Below are positions 10,180 to 23,517 of a DNA stretch of 64,000 nucleotides, in pieces. The DNA is from Auanema rhodensis (taxonomy: Eukaryota > Nematoda > Chromadorea > Rhabditida > Rhabditidae), in the NCBI GenBank assembly GCA_964057225.1, contig OZ059897.1, positions 20,770,001-20,834,000 of the forward strand, read 5' to 3'. The position numbers and the translations under genes were made by a program. Every line of letters begins with the position of its first letter. The stretch's first letter is position 1. The notes beneath the pieces were generated by a model. That model searched no databases. It was given only the letters and a program-made list of their open reading frames with translations, and was not told where the DNA came from.

Positions 10180-13100
10180 TGCATTTTTAAGCTAGCGCAA
10201 ATCTGATAACACAGATCGACGCAGCTTAAAAATCCGCATCGAATGCACTATACTACATTGAAAAACGCTTAATACAAAAATTAGTTATGATCGTTTGAAA
10301 AATGATGCATTAGTGTATGTTGAGTTTCCATGTACACTCAACATTGCTTCCAAAAACATTTTGACAAAAATTTTTTCGAAAAATTTCAAAATAATTTAGC
10401 GAAAAATAGATGTTTTTAGATTCGATTTTTCAAGGCAAAGACGATGGACAATGTTATTCAACGAAAAAATTAATTCTTCAGGGTGAAAATCGAGGATATA
10501 AGTGTGAACTTATATCAGTTGATATCTCGGTGCATTTTTAAGCTAGCGCAAATCTGATAACACAGATCGACGCAGCTTAAAAATCCGCATCGAATGCACT
10601 ATACTACATTGAGAAAAGCTTAATACAAAAATTAGTTATGATCGTTTGAAAAATGATGCATTAGTGTATGTTGGGTTTCCATGTACACTCAACATTGCTT
10701 CCAAAAACATTTTGACAAAAATTTTTTCGAAAAATTTCAAAATAATTTAGCAAAAAGTAGATGTTTTTAGATTCCATTTTTCAAGGCAAAGACGATGGAC
10801 AATGTTATTCAACGAAAAAATTAATTCTTCAGGGTGAAAATCGAGGATATAAGTGTGAACTTATATCAGTTGATATCTCGGTGCATTTTTAAGCTAGCGC
10901 AAATCTGATAACACAGATCGACGCAGCTTAAAAATCCGCATCGAATGCACTATACTACATTGAGAAAAGCTTAATACAAAAATTAGTTATGATCGTTTGA
11001 AAAATGATGCATTAGTGTATGTTGGGTTTCCATGTACACTCAACATTGCTTCCAAAAACATTTTGACAAAAATTTTTTCGAAAAATTTCAAAATAATTTA
11101 GCAAAAAGTAGATGTTTTTAGACTCCATTTTTCAAGGCAAAGACGATGGACAATGTTATTCAACGAAAAAATTAATTCTTCAGGGTGAAAATCGAGGATA
11201 TAAGTGTGAACTTATATCAGTTGATATCTCGGTGCATTTTTAAGCTAGCGCAAATCTGATAACACAGATCGACGCAGCTTGAAAATCCGCATCGAATGCA
11301 CTATACTACATTGAAAAACGCTTAATACAAAAATTAGTTATGATCGTTTGAAAAATGATGCATTAGTGTATGTTGAGTTTCCATGTACACTCAACATTGC
11401 TTCCAAAAACATTTTGACAAAAATTTTTTCGAAAAATTTCAAAATAATTTAGCGAAAAATAGATGTTTTTAGATTCGATTTTTCAAGGCAAAGACGATGG
11501 ACAATGTTATTCAACGAAAAAATTAATTCTTCAGGGTGAAAATCGAGGATATAAGTGTGAACTTATATCAGTTGATATCTCGGTGCATTTTTAAGCTAGC
11601 GCAAATCTGATAACACAGATCGACGCAGCTTAAAAATCCGCATCGAATGCACTATACTACATTGAGAAAAGCTTAATACAAAAATTAGTTATGATCGTTT
11701 GAAAAATGATGCATTAGTGTATGTTGGGTTTCCATGTACACTCAACATTGCTTCCAAAAACATTTTGACAAAAATTTTTTCGAAAAATTTCAAAATAATT
11801 TAGCAAAAAGTAGATGTTTTTAGACTCCATTTTTCAAGGCAAAGACGATGGACAATGTTATTCAACGAAAAAATTAATTCTTCAGGGTGAAAATCGAGGA
11901 TATAAGTGTGAACTTATATCAGTTGATATCTCGGTGCATTTTTAAGCTAGCGCAAATCTGATAACACAGATCGACGAAGCTTAAAAATCCGCATCGAATG
12001 CACTATACTACATTGAAAAACGCTTAATACAAAAATTAGTTATGATCGTTTGAAAAATGATGCATTAGTGTATGTTGAGTTTCCATGTACACTCAACATT
12101 GCTTCCAAAAACATTTTGACAAAAATTTTTTCGAAAAATTTCAAAATAATTTAGCGAAAAATAGATGTTTTTAGATTCGATTTTTCAAGGCAAAGACGAT
12201 GGACAATGTTATTCAACGAAAAAATTAATTCTTCAGGGTGAAAATCGAGGATATAATTGTGAACTTATATCAGTTGATATCTCGGTGCATTTTTAAGCTA
12301 GCGCAAATCTGATAACACAGATCGACGCAGCTTAAAAATCCGCATCGAATGCACTATACTACATTGAAAAACGCTTAATACAAAAATTAGTTATGATCGT
12401 TTGAAAAATGATGCATTAGTGTATGTTGAGTTTCCATGTACACTCAACATTGCTTCCAAAAACATTTTGACAAAAATTTTTTCGAAAAATTTCAAAATAA
12501 TTTAGCGAAAAATAGATGTTTTTAGATTCGATTTTTCAAGGCAAAGACGATGGACAATGTTATTCAACGAAAAAATTAATTCTTCAGGGTGAAAATCGAG
12601 GATATAAGTGTGAACTTATATCAGTTGATATCTCGGTGCATTTTTAAGCTAGCGCAAATCTGATAACACAGATCGACGCAGCTTAAAAATCCGCATCGAA
12701 TGCACTATACTACATTGAGAAAAGCTTAATACAAAAATTAGTTATGATCGTTTGAAAAATGATGCATTAGTGTATGTTGGGTTTCCATGTACACTCAACA
12801 TTGCTTCCAAAAACATTTTGACAAAAATTTTTTCGAAAAATTTCAAAATAATTTAGCAAAAAGTAGATGTTTTTAGACTCCATTTTTCAAGGCAAAGACG
12901 ATGGACAATGTTATTCAACGAAAAAATTAATTCTTCAGGGTGAAAATCGAGGATATAAGTGTGAACTTATATCAGTTGATATCTCGGTGCATTTTTAAGC
13001 TAGCGCAAATCTGATAACACAGATCGACGAAGCTTAAAAATCCGCATCGAATGCACTATACTACATTGAAAAACGCTTAATACAAAAATTAGTTATGATC

Positions 13101-16100
13101 GTTTGAAAAATGATGCATTAGTGTATGTTGAGTTTCCATGTACACTCAACATTGCTTCCAAAAACATTTTGACAAAAATTTTTTCGAAAAATTTCAAAAT
13201 AATTTAGCGAAAAATAGATGTTTTTAGATTCGATTTTTCAAGGCAAAGACGATGGACAATGTTATTCAACGAAAAAATTAATTCTTCAGGGTGAAAATCG
13301 AGGATATAATTGTGAACTTATATCAGTTGATATCTCGGTGCATTTTTAAGCTAGCGCAAATCTGATAACACAGATCGACGCAGCTTAAAAATCCGCATCG
13401 AATGCACTATACTACATTGAAAAACGCTTAATACAAAAATTAGTTATGATCGTTTGAAAAATGATGCATTAGTGTATGTTGAGTTTCCATGTACACTCAA
13501 CATTGCTTCCAAAAACATTTTGACAAAAATTTTTTCGAAAAATTTCAAAATAATTTAGCGAAAAATAGATGTTTTTAGATTCGATTTTTCAAGGCAAAGA
13601 CGATGGACAATGTTATTCAACGAAAAAATTAATTCTTCAGGGTGAAAATCGAGGATATAAGTGTGAACTTATATCAGTTGATATCTCGGTGCATTTTTAA
13701 GCTAGCGCAAATCTGATAACACAGATCGACGCAGCTTAAAAATCCGCATCGAATGCACTATACTACATTGAGAAAAGCTTAATACAAAAATTAGTTATGA
13801 TCGTTTGAAAAATGATGCATTAGTGTATGTTGGGTTTCCATGTACACTCAACATTGCTTCCAAAAACATTTTGACAAAAATTTTTTCGAAAAATTTCAAA
13901 ATAATTTAGCAAAAAGTAGATGTTTTTAGATTCCATTTTTCAAGGCAAAGACGATGGACAATGTTATTCAACGAAAAAATTAATTCTTCAGGGTGAAAAT
14001 CGAGGATATAAGTGTGAACTTATATCAGTTGATATCTCGGTGCATTTTTAAGCTAGCGCAAATCTGATAACACAGATCGACGCAGCTTAAAAATCCGCAT
14101 CGAATGCACTATACTACATTGAAAAACGCTTAATACAAAAATTAGTTATGATCGTTTGAAAAATGATGCATTAGTGTATGTTGAGTTTCCATGTACACTC
14201 AACATTGCTTCCAAAAACATTTTGACAAAAATTTTTTCGAAAAATTTCAAAATAATTTAGCGAAAAATAGATGTTTTTAGATTCGATTTTTCAAGGCAAA
14301 GACGATGGACAATGTTATTCAACGAAAAAATTAATTCTTCAGGGTGAAAATCGAGGATATAAGTGTGAACTTATATCAGTTGATATCTCGGTGCATTTTT
14401 AAGCTAGCGCAAATCTGATAACACAGATCGACGCAGCTTAAAAATCCGCATCGAATGCACTATACTACATTGAGAAAAGCTTAATACAAAAATTAGTTAT
14501 GATCGTTTGAAAAATGATGCATTAGTGTATGTTGGGTTTCCATGTACACTCAACATTGCTTCCAAAAACATTTTGACAAAAATTTTTTCGAAAAATTTCA
14601 AAATAATTTAGCAAAAAGTAGATGTTTTTAGATTCCATTTTTCAAGGCAAAGACGATGGACAATGTTATTCAACGAAAAAATTAATTCTTCAGGGTGAAA
14701 ATCGAGGATATAAGTGTGAACTTATATCAGTTGATATCTCGGTGCATTTTTAAGCTAGCGCAAATCTGATAACACAGATCGACGCAGCTTAAAAATCCGC
14801 ATCGAATGCACTATACTACATTGAAAAACGCTTAATACAAAAATTAGTTATGATCGTTTGAAAAATGATGCATTAGTGTATGTTGAGTTTCCATGTACAC
14901 TCAACATTGCTTCCAAAAACATTTTGACAAAAATTTTTTCGAAAAATTTCAAAATAATTTAGCGAAAAATAGATGTTTTTAGATTCGATTTTTCAAGGCA
15001 AAGACGATGGACAATGTTATTCAACGAAAAAATTAATTCTTCAGGGTGAAAATCGAGGATATAAGTGTGAACTTATATCAGTTGATATCTCGGTGCATTT
15101 TTAAGCTAGCGCAAATCTGATAACACAGATCGACGCAGCTTAAAAATCCGCATCGAATGCACTATACTACATTGAGAAAAGCTTAATACAAAAATTAGTT
15201 ATGATCGTTTGAAAAATGATGCATTAGTGTATGTTGAGTTTCCATGTACACTCAACATTGCTTCCAAAAACATTTTGACAAAAATTTTTTCGAAAAATTT
15301 CAAAATAATTTAGCAAAAAGTAGATGTTTTTAGATTCCATTTTTCAAGGCAAAGACGATGGACAATGTTATTCAACGAAAAAATTAATTCTTCAGGGTGA
15401 AAATCGAGGATATAAGTGTGAACTTATATCAGTTGATATCTCGGTGCATTTTTAAGCTAGCGCAAATCTGATAACACAGATCGACGCAGCTTGAAAATCC
15501 GCATCGAATGCACTATATTACATTAAGAAAAGCTTAATACAAAAATTAGTTATGATCGTTTGAAGAATGATGCATTAGTGTATGTTGAGTTTCCATGTAC
15601 ACTCAACATTGCTTCCAAAAACATTTTGACAAAAATTTTTTCGAAAAATTTCAAAATAATTTAGCAAAAAGTAGATGTTTTTAGACTCCATTTTTCAAGG
15701 CAAAGACGATGGACAATGTTATTCAACGAAAAAATTAATTCTTCAGGGTGAAAATCGAGGATATAAGTGTGAACTTATATCAGTTGATATCTCGGTGCAT
15801 TTTTAAGCTAGCGCAAATCTGATAACACAGATCGACGCAGCTTAAAAATCCGCATCGAATGCACTATACTACATTGAAAAACGCTTAATACAAAAATTAG
15901 TTATGATCGTTTGAAAAATGATGCATTAGTGTATGTTGAGTTTCCATGTACACTCAACATTGCTTCCAAAAACATTTTGACAAAAATTTTTTCGAAAAAT
16001 TTCAAAATAATTTAGCGAAAAATAGATGTTTTTAGATTCGATTTTTCAAGGCAAAGACGATGGACAATGTTATTCAACGAAAAAATTAATTCTTCAGGGT

Positions 16101-16290
16101 GAAAATCGAGGATATAAGTGTGAACTTATATCAGTTGATATCTCGGTGCATTTTTAAGCTAGCGCAAATCTGATAACACAGATCGACGCAGCTTAAAAAT
16201 CCGCATCGAATGCACTATACTACATTGAGAAAAGCTTAATACAAAAATTAGTTATGATCGTTTGAAAAATGATGCATTAGTGTATGTTGG
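10050..16290 (+). repeat. 18-monomer tandem duplication, copy 2
   Basis: Order from M30 to M46: Baz, Agx, Agy, Baz (49G), Agy, Baz (43A 323T), Baz, Agy, Baz (43A 323T), Baz, Agx, Baz, Agx, Baz, Aax, Day (with private 121G), Baz. It lies exactly 6,318 bp after copy 1 and follows it directly. About five base differences over some 6.2 kb make this one of the youngest events visible. M47 (Agy) shows what originally followed the block: its 5' half matches the 5' half of junction monomer M29. Confidence 0.88.
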
Positions 16291-16497
16291 GTTTCCATGT
16301 ACACTCAACATTGCTTCCAAAAACATTTTGACAAAAATTTTTTCGAAAAATTTCAAAATAATTTAGCAAAAAGTAGATGTTTTTAGACTCCATTTTTCAA
16401 GGCAAAGACGATGGACAATGTTATTCAACGAAAAAATTAATTCTTCAGGGTGAAAATCGAGGATATAAGTGTGAACTTATATCAGTTGATATCTCGG

Positions 16498-19400
16498 TGC
16501 ATTTTTAAGCTAGCGCAAATCTGATAACACAGATCGACGCAGCTTAAAAATCCGCATCGAATGCACTATACTACATTGAGAAAAGCTTAATACAAAAATT
16601 AGTTATGATCGTTTGAAAAATGATGCATTAGTGTATGTTGAGTTTCCATGTACACTCAACATTGCTTCCAAAAACATTTTGACAAAAATTTTTTCGAAAA
16701 ATTTCAAAATAATTTAGCAAAAAGTAGATGTTTTTAGACTCCATTTTTCAAGGCAAAGACGATGGACAATGTTATTCAACGAAAAAATTAATTCTTCAGG
16801 GTGAAAATCGAGGATATAAGTGTGAACTTATATCAGTTGATATCTCGGTGCATTTTTAAGCTAGCGCAAATCTGATAACACAGATCGACGCAGCTTAAAA
16901 ATCCGCATCGAATGCACTATACTACATTGAAAAACGCTTAATACAAAAATTAGTTATGATCGTTTGAAAAATGATGCATTAGTGTATGTTGAGTTTCCAT
17001 GTACACTCAACATTGCTTCCAAAAACATTTTGACAAAAATTTTTTCGAAAAATTTCAAAATAATTTAGCGAAAAATAGATGTTTTTAGATTCGATTTTTC
17101 AAGGCAAAGACGATGGACAATGTTATTCAACGAAAAAATTAATTCTTCAGGGTGAAAATCGAGGATATAAGTGTGAACTTATATCAGTTGATATCTCGGT
17201 GCATTTTTAAGCTAGCGCAAATCTGATAACACAGATCGACGCAGCTTAAAAATCCGCATCGAATGCACTATACTACATTGAGAAAAGCTTAATACAAAAA
17301 TTAGTTATGATCGTTTGAAAAATGATGCATTAGTGTATGTTGGGTTTCCATGTACACTCAACATTGCTTCCAAAAACATTTTGACAAAAATTTTTTCGAA
17401 AAATTTCAAAATAATTTAGCAAAAAGTAGATGTTTTTAGACTCCATTTTTCAAGGCAAAGACGATGGACAATGTTATTCAACGAAAAAATTAATTCTTCA
17501 GGGTGAAAATCGAGGATATAAGTGTGAACTTATATCAGTTGATATCTCGGTGCATTTTTAAGCTAGCGCAAATCTGATAACACAGATCGACGCAGCTTAA
17601 AAATCCGCATCGAATGCACTATACTACATTGAGAAAAGCTTAATACAAAAATTAGTTATGATCGTTTGAAAAATGATGCATTAGTGTATGTTGGGTTTCC
17701 ATGTACACTCAACATTGCTTCCAAAAACATTTTGACAAAAATTTTTTCGAAAAATTTCAAAATAATTTAGCAAAAAGTAGATGTTTTTAGATTCCATTTT
17801 TCAAGGCAAAGACGATGGACAATGTTATTCAACGAAAAAATTAATTCTTCAGGGTGAAAATCGAGGATATAAGTGTGAACTTATATCAGTTGATATCTCG
17901 GTGCATTTTTAAGCTAGCGCAAATCTGATAACACAGATCGACGCAGCTTAAAAATCCGCATCGAATGCACTATACTACATTGAAAAACGCTTGATACAAA
18001 AATTAGTTATGATCGTTTGAAAAATGATGCATTAGTGTATGTTGAGTTTCCATGTACACTCAACATTGCTTCCAAAAACATTTTGACAAAAATTTTTTCG
18101 AAAAATTTCAAAATAATTTAGCAAAAAGTAGATGTTTTTAGATTCCATTTTTCAAGGCAAAGACGATGGACAATGTTATTCAACGAAAAAATTAATTCTT
18201 CAGGGTGAAAATCGAGGATATAAGTGTGAACTTATATCAGTTGATATCTCGGTGCATTTTTAAGCTAGCGCAAATCTGATAACACAGATCGACGCAGCTT
18301 AAAAATCCGCATCGAATGCACTATACTACATTGAGAAAAGCTTAATACAAAAATTAGTTATGATCGTTTGAAAAATGATGCATTAGTGTATGTTGAGTTT
18401 CCATGTACACTCAACATTGCTTCCAAAAACATTTTGACAAAAATTTTTTCGAAAAATTTCAAAATAATTTAGCGAAAAATAGATGTTTTTAGATTCGATT
18501 TTTCAAGGCAAAGACGATGGACAATGTTATTCAACGAAAAAATTAATTCTTCAGGGTGAAAATCGAGGATATAAGTGTGAACTTATATCAGTTGATATCT
18601 CGGTGCATTTTTAAGCTAGCGCAAATCTGATAACACAGATCGACGCAGCTTAAAAATCCGCATCGAATGCACTATACTACATTGAGAAAAGCTTAATACA
18701 AAAATTAGTTATGATCGTTTGAAAAATGATGCATTAGTGTATGTTGGGTTTCCATGTACACTCAACATTGCTTCCAAAAACATTTTGACAAAAATTTTTT
18801 CGAAAAATTTCAAAATAATTTAGCAAAAAGTAGATGTTTTTAGATTCCATTTTTCAAGGCAAAGACGATGGACAATGTTATTCAACGAAAAAATTAATTC
18901 TTCAGGGTGAAAATCGAGGATATAAGTGTGAACTTATATCAGTTGATATCTCGGTGCATTTTTAAGCTAGCGCAAATCTGATAACACAGATCGACGCAGC
19001 TTAAAAATCCGCATCGAATGCACTATACTACATTGAAAAAAGCTTAATACAAAAATTAGTTATGATCGTTTGAAAAATGATGCATTAGTGTATGTTGAGT
19101 TTCCATGTACACTCAACATTGCTTCCAAAAACATTTTGACAAAAATTTTTTCGAAAAATTTCAAAATAATTTAGCGAAAAATAGATGTTTTTAGATTCGA
19201 TTTTTCAAGGCAAAGACGATGGACAATGTTATTCAACGAAAAAATTAATTCTTCAGGGTGAAAATCGAGGATATAAGTGTGAACTTATATCAGTTGATAT
19301 CTCGGTGCATTTTTAAGCTAGCGCAAATCTGATAACACAGATCGACGCAGCTTAAAAATCCGCATCGAATGCACTATACTACATTGAGAAAAGCTTAATA

Positions 19401-22400
19401 CAAAAATTAGTTATGATCGTTTGAAAAATGATGCATTAGTGTATGTTGAGTTTCCATGTACACTCAACATTGCTTCCAAAAACATTTTGACAAAAATTTT
19501 TTCGAAAAATTTCAAAATAATTTAGCGAAAAATAGATGTTTTTAGATTCGATTTTTCAAGGCAAAGACGATGGACAATGTTATTCAACGAAAAAATTAAT
19601 TCTTCAGGGTGAAAATCGAGGATATAAGTGTGAACTTATATCAGTTGATATCTCGGTGCATTTTTAAGCTAGCGCAAATCTGATAACACAGATCGACGCA
19701 GCTTAAAAATCCGCATCGAATGCACTATACTACATTGAGAAAAGCTTAATACAAAAATTAGTTATGATCGTTTGAAAAATGATGCATTAGTGTATGTTGG
19801 GTTTCCATGTACACTCAACATTGCTTCCAAAAACATTTTGACAAAAATTTTTTCGAAAAATTTCAAAATAATTTAGCAAAAAGTAGATGTTTTTAGATTC
19901 CATTTTTCAAGGCAAAGACGATGGACAATGTTATTCAACGAAAAAATTAATTCTTCAGGGTGAAAATCGAGGATATAAGTGTGAACTTATATCAGTTGAT
20001 ATCTCGGTGCATTTTTAAGCTAGCGCAAATCTGATAACACAGATCGACGCAGCTTAAAAATCCGCATCGAATGCACTATACTACATTGAAAAACGCTTGA
20101 TACAAAAATTAGTTATGATCGTTTGAAAAATGATGCATTAGTGTATGTTGAGTTTCCATGTACACTCAACATTGCTTCCAAAAACATTTTGACAAAAATT
20201 TTTTCGAAAAATTTCAAAATAATTTAGCAAAAAGTAGATGTTTTTAGATTCCATTTTTCAAGGCAAAGACGATGGACAATGTTATTCAACGAAAAAATTA
20301 ATTCTTCAGGGTGAAAATCGAGGATATAAGTGTGAACTTATATCAGTTGATATCTCGGTGCATTTTTAAGCTAGCGCAAATCTGATAACACAGATCGACG
20401 CAGCTTGAAAATCCGCATCGAATGCACTATATTACATTGAGAAAAGCTTAATACAAAAATTAGTTATGATCGTTTGAAAAATGATGCATTAGTGTATGTT
20501 GAGTTTCCATGTACACTCAACATTGCTTCCAAAAACATTTTGACAAAAATTTTTTCGAAAAATTTCAAAATAATTTAGCAAAAAGTAGATGTTTTTAGAC
20601 TCCATTTTTCAAGGCAAAGACGATGGACAATGTTATTCAACGAAAAAATTAATTCTTCAGGGTGAAAATCGAGGATATAAGTGTGAACTTATATCAGTTG
20701 ATATCTCGGTGCATTTTTAAGCTAGCGCAAATCTGATAACACAGATCGACGCAGCTTAAAAATCCGCATCGAATGCACTATACTACATTGAAAAACGCTT
20801 AATACAAAAATTAGTTATGATCGTTTGAAAAATGATGCATTAGTGTATGTTGAGTTTCCATGTACACTCAACATTGCTTCCAAAAACATTTTGACAAAAA
20901 TTTTTTCGAAAAATTTCAAAATAATTTAGCGAAAAATAGATGTTTTTAGATTCGATTTTTCAAGGCAAAGACGATGGACAATGTTATTCAACGAAAAAAT
21001 TAATTCTTCAGGGTGAAAATCGAGGATATAAGTGTGAACTTATATCAGTTGATATCTCGGTGCATTTTTAAGCTAGCGCAAATCTGATAACACAGATCGA
21101 CGCAGCTTAAAAATCCGCATCGAATGCACTATACTACATTGAGAAAAGCTTAATACAAAAATTAGTTATGATCGTTTGAAAAATGATGCATTAGTGTATG
21201 TTGGGTTTCCATGTACACTCAACATTGCTTCCAAAAACATTTTGACAAAAATTTTTTCGAAAAATTTCAAAATAATTTAGCAAAAAGTAGATGTTTTTAG
21301 ATTCCATTTTTCAAGGCAAAGACGATGGACAATGTTATTCAACGAAAAAATTAATTCTTCAGGGTGAAAATCGAGGATATAAGTGTGAACTTATATCAGT
21401 TGATATCTCGGTGCATTTTTAAGCTAGCGCAAATCTGATAACACAGATCGACGCAGCTTAAAAATCCGCATCGAATGCACTATACTACATTGAAAAACGC
21501 TTGATACAAAAATTAGTTATGATCGTTTGAAAAATGATGCATTAGTGTATGTTGGGTTTCCATGTACACTCAACATTGCTTCCAAAAACATTTTGACAAA
21601 AATTTTTTCGAAAAATTTCAAAATAATTTAGCAAAAAGTAGATGTTTTTAGATTCCATTTTTCAAGGCAAAGACGATGGACAATGTTATTCAACGAAAAA
21701 ATTAATTCTTCAGGGTGAAAATCGAGGATATAAGTGTGAACTTATATCAGTTGATATCTCGGTGCATTTTTAAGCTAGCGCAAATCTGATAACACAGATC
21801 GACGCAGCTTAAAAATCCGCATCGAATGCACTATACTACATTGAAAAACGCTTGATACAAAAATTAGTTATGATCGTTTGAAAAATGATGCATTAGTGTA
21901 TGTTGAGTTTCCATGTACACTCAACATTGCTTCCAAAAACATTTTGACAAAAATTTTTTCGAAAAATTTCAAAATAATTTAGCAAAAAGTAGATGTTTTT
22001 AGATTCCATTTTTCAAGGCAAAGACGATGGACAATGTTATTCAACGAAAAAATTAATTCTTCAGGGTGAAAATCGAGGATATAAGTGTGAACTTATATCA
22101 GTTGATATCTCGGTGCATTTTTAAGCTAGCGCAAATCTGATAACACAGATCGACGCAGCTTAAAAATCCGCATCGAATGCACTATACTACATTGAGAAAA
22201 GCTTAATACAAAAATTAGTTATGATCGTTTGAAAAATGATGCATTAGTGTATGTTGGGTTTCCATGTACACTCAACATTGCTTCCAAAAACATTTTGACA
22301 AAAATTTTTTCGAAAAATTTCAAAATAATTTAGCAAAAAGTAGATGTTTTTAGATTCCATTTTTCAAGGCAAAGACGATGGACAATGTTATTCAACGAAA

Positions 22401-23517
22401 AAATTAATTCTTCAGGGTGAAAATCGAGGATATAAGTGTGAACTTATATCAGTTGATATCTCGGTGCATTTTTAAGCTAGCGCAAATCTGATAACACAGA
22501 TCGACGCAGCTTAAAAATCCGCATCGAATGCACTATACTACATTGAAAAACGCTTGATACAAAAATTAGTTATGATCGTTTGAAAAATGATGCATTAGTG
22601 TATGTTGAGTTTCCATGTACACTCAACATTGCTTCCAAAAACATTTTGACAAAAATTTTTTCGAAAAATTTCAAAATAATTTAGCAAAAAGTAGATGTTT
22701 TTAGATTCCATTTTTCAAGGCAAAGACGATGGACAATGTTATTCAACGAAAAAATTAATTCTTCAGGGTGAAAATCGAGGATATAAGTGTGAACTTATAT
22801 CAGTTGATATCTCGGTGCATTTTTAAGCTAGCGCAAATCTGATAACACAGATCGACGCAGCTTAAAAATCCGCATCGAATGCACTATACTACATTGAGAA
22901 AAGCTTAATACAAAAATTAGTTATGATCGTTTGAAAAATGATGCATTAGTGTATGTTGAGTTTCCATGTACACTCAACATTGCTTCCAAAAACATTTTGA
23001 CAAAAATTTTTTCGAAAAATTTCAAAATAATTTAGCGAAAAATAGATGTTTTTAGATTCGATTTTTCAAGGCAAAGACGATGGACAATGTTATTCAACGA
23101 AAAAATTAATTCTTCAGGGTGAAAATCGAGGATATAAGTGTGAACTTATATCAGTTGATATCTCGGTGCATTTTTAAGCTAGCGCAAATCTGATAACACA
23201 GATCGACGCAGCTTAAAAATCCGCATCGAATGCACTATACTACATTGAGAAAAGCTTAATACAAAAATTAGTTATGATCGTTTGAAAAATGATGCATTAG
23301 TGTATGTTGAGTTTCCATGTACACTCAACATTGCTTCCAAAAACATTTTGACAAAAATTTTTTCGAAAAATTTCAAAATAATTTAGCAAAAAGTAGATGT
23401 TTTTAGATTCCATTTTTCAAGGCAAAGACGATGGACAATGTTATTCAACGAAAAAATTAATTCTTCAGGGTGAAAATCGAGGATATAAGTGTGAACTTAT
23501 ATCAGTTGATATCTCGG
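16498..23517 (+). repeat. Monomers 48-67: mixed A/E units
   Basis: Order M48-M67: Aay, Baz, Agy, Agx, Eax, Aaz, Agx, chimera-az (M55), Aaz, Agx, Eax, Tay, Baz, Agx, Egx, Eax, Agx, Eax, Aaz, Aax. A loose trimer (Agx, Eax or chimera, Aaz) appears at M51-53, M54-56 and M64-66. M57-60 is the first appearance of the tetramer Agx, Eax, Tay, Baz that dominates further right. M62 is the only E monomer I found with 144G. Confidence 0.82.
18955..19305 (+). repeat. Monomer M55 with A/B hybrid at sites 83-88
   Basis: M55 has 83A as in class B but 87A and 88G as in class A, giving six A bases before GCTT. It keeps a HindIII site. It could come from exchange or conversion between an A and a B monomer within a few bases, or from one point change in either. 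I saw it once only. Confidence 0.7.
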
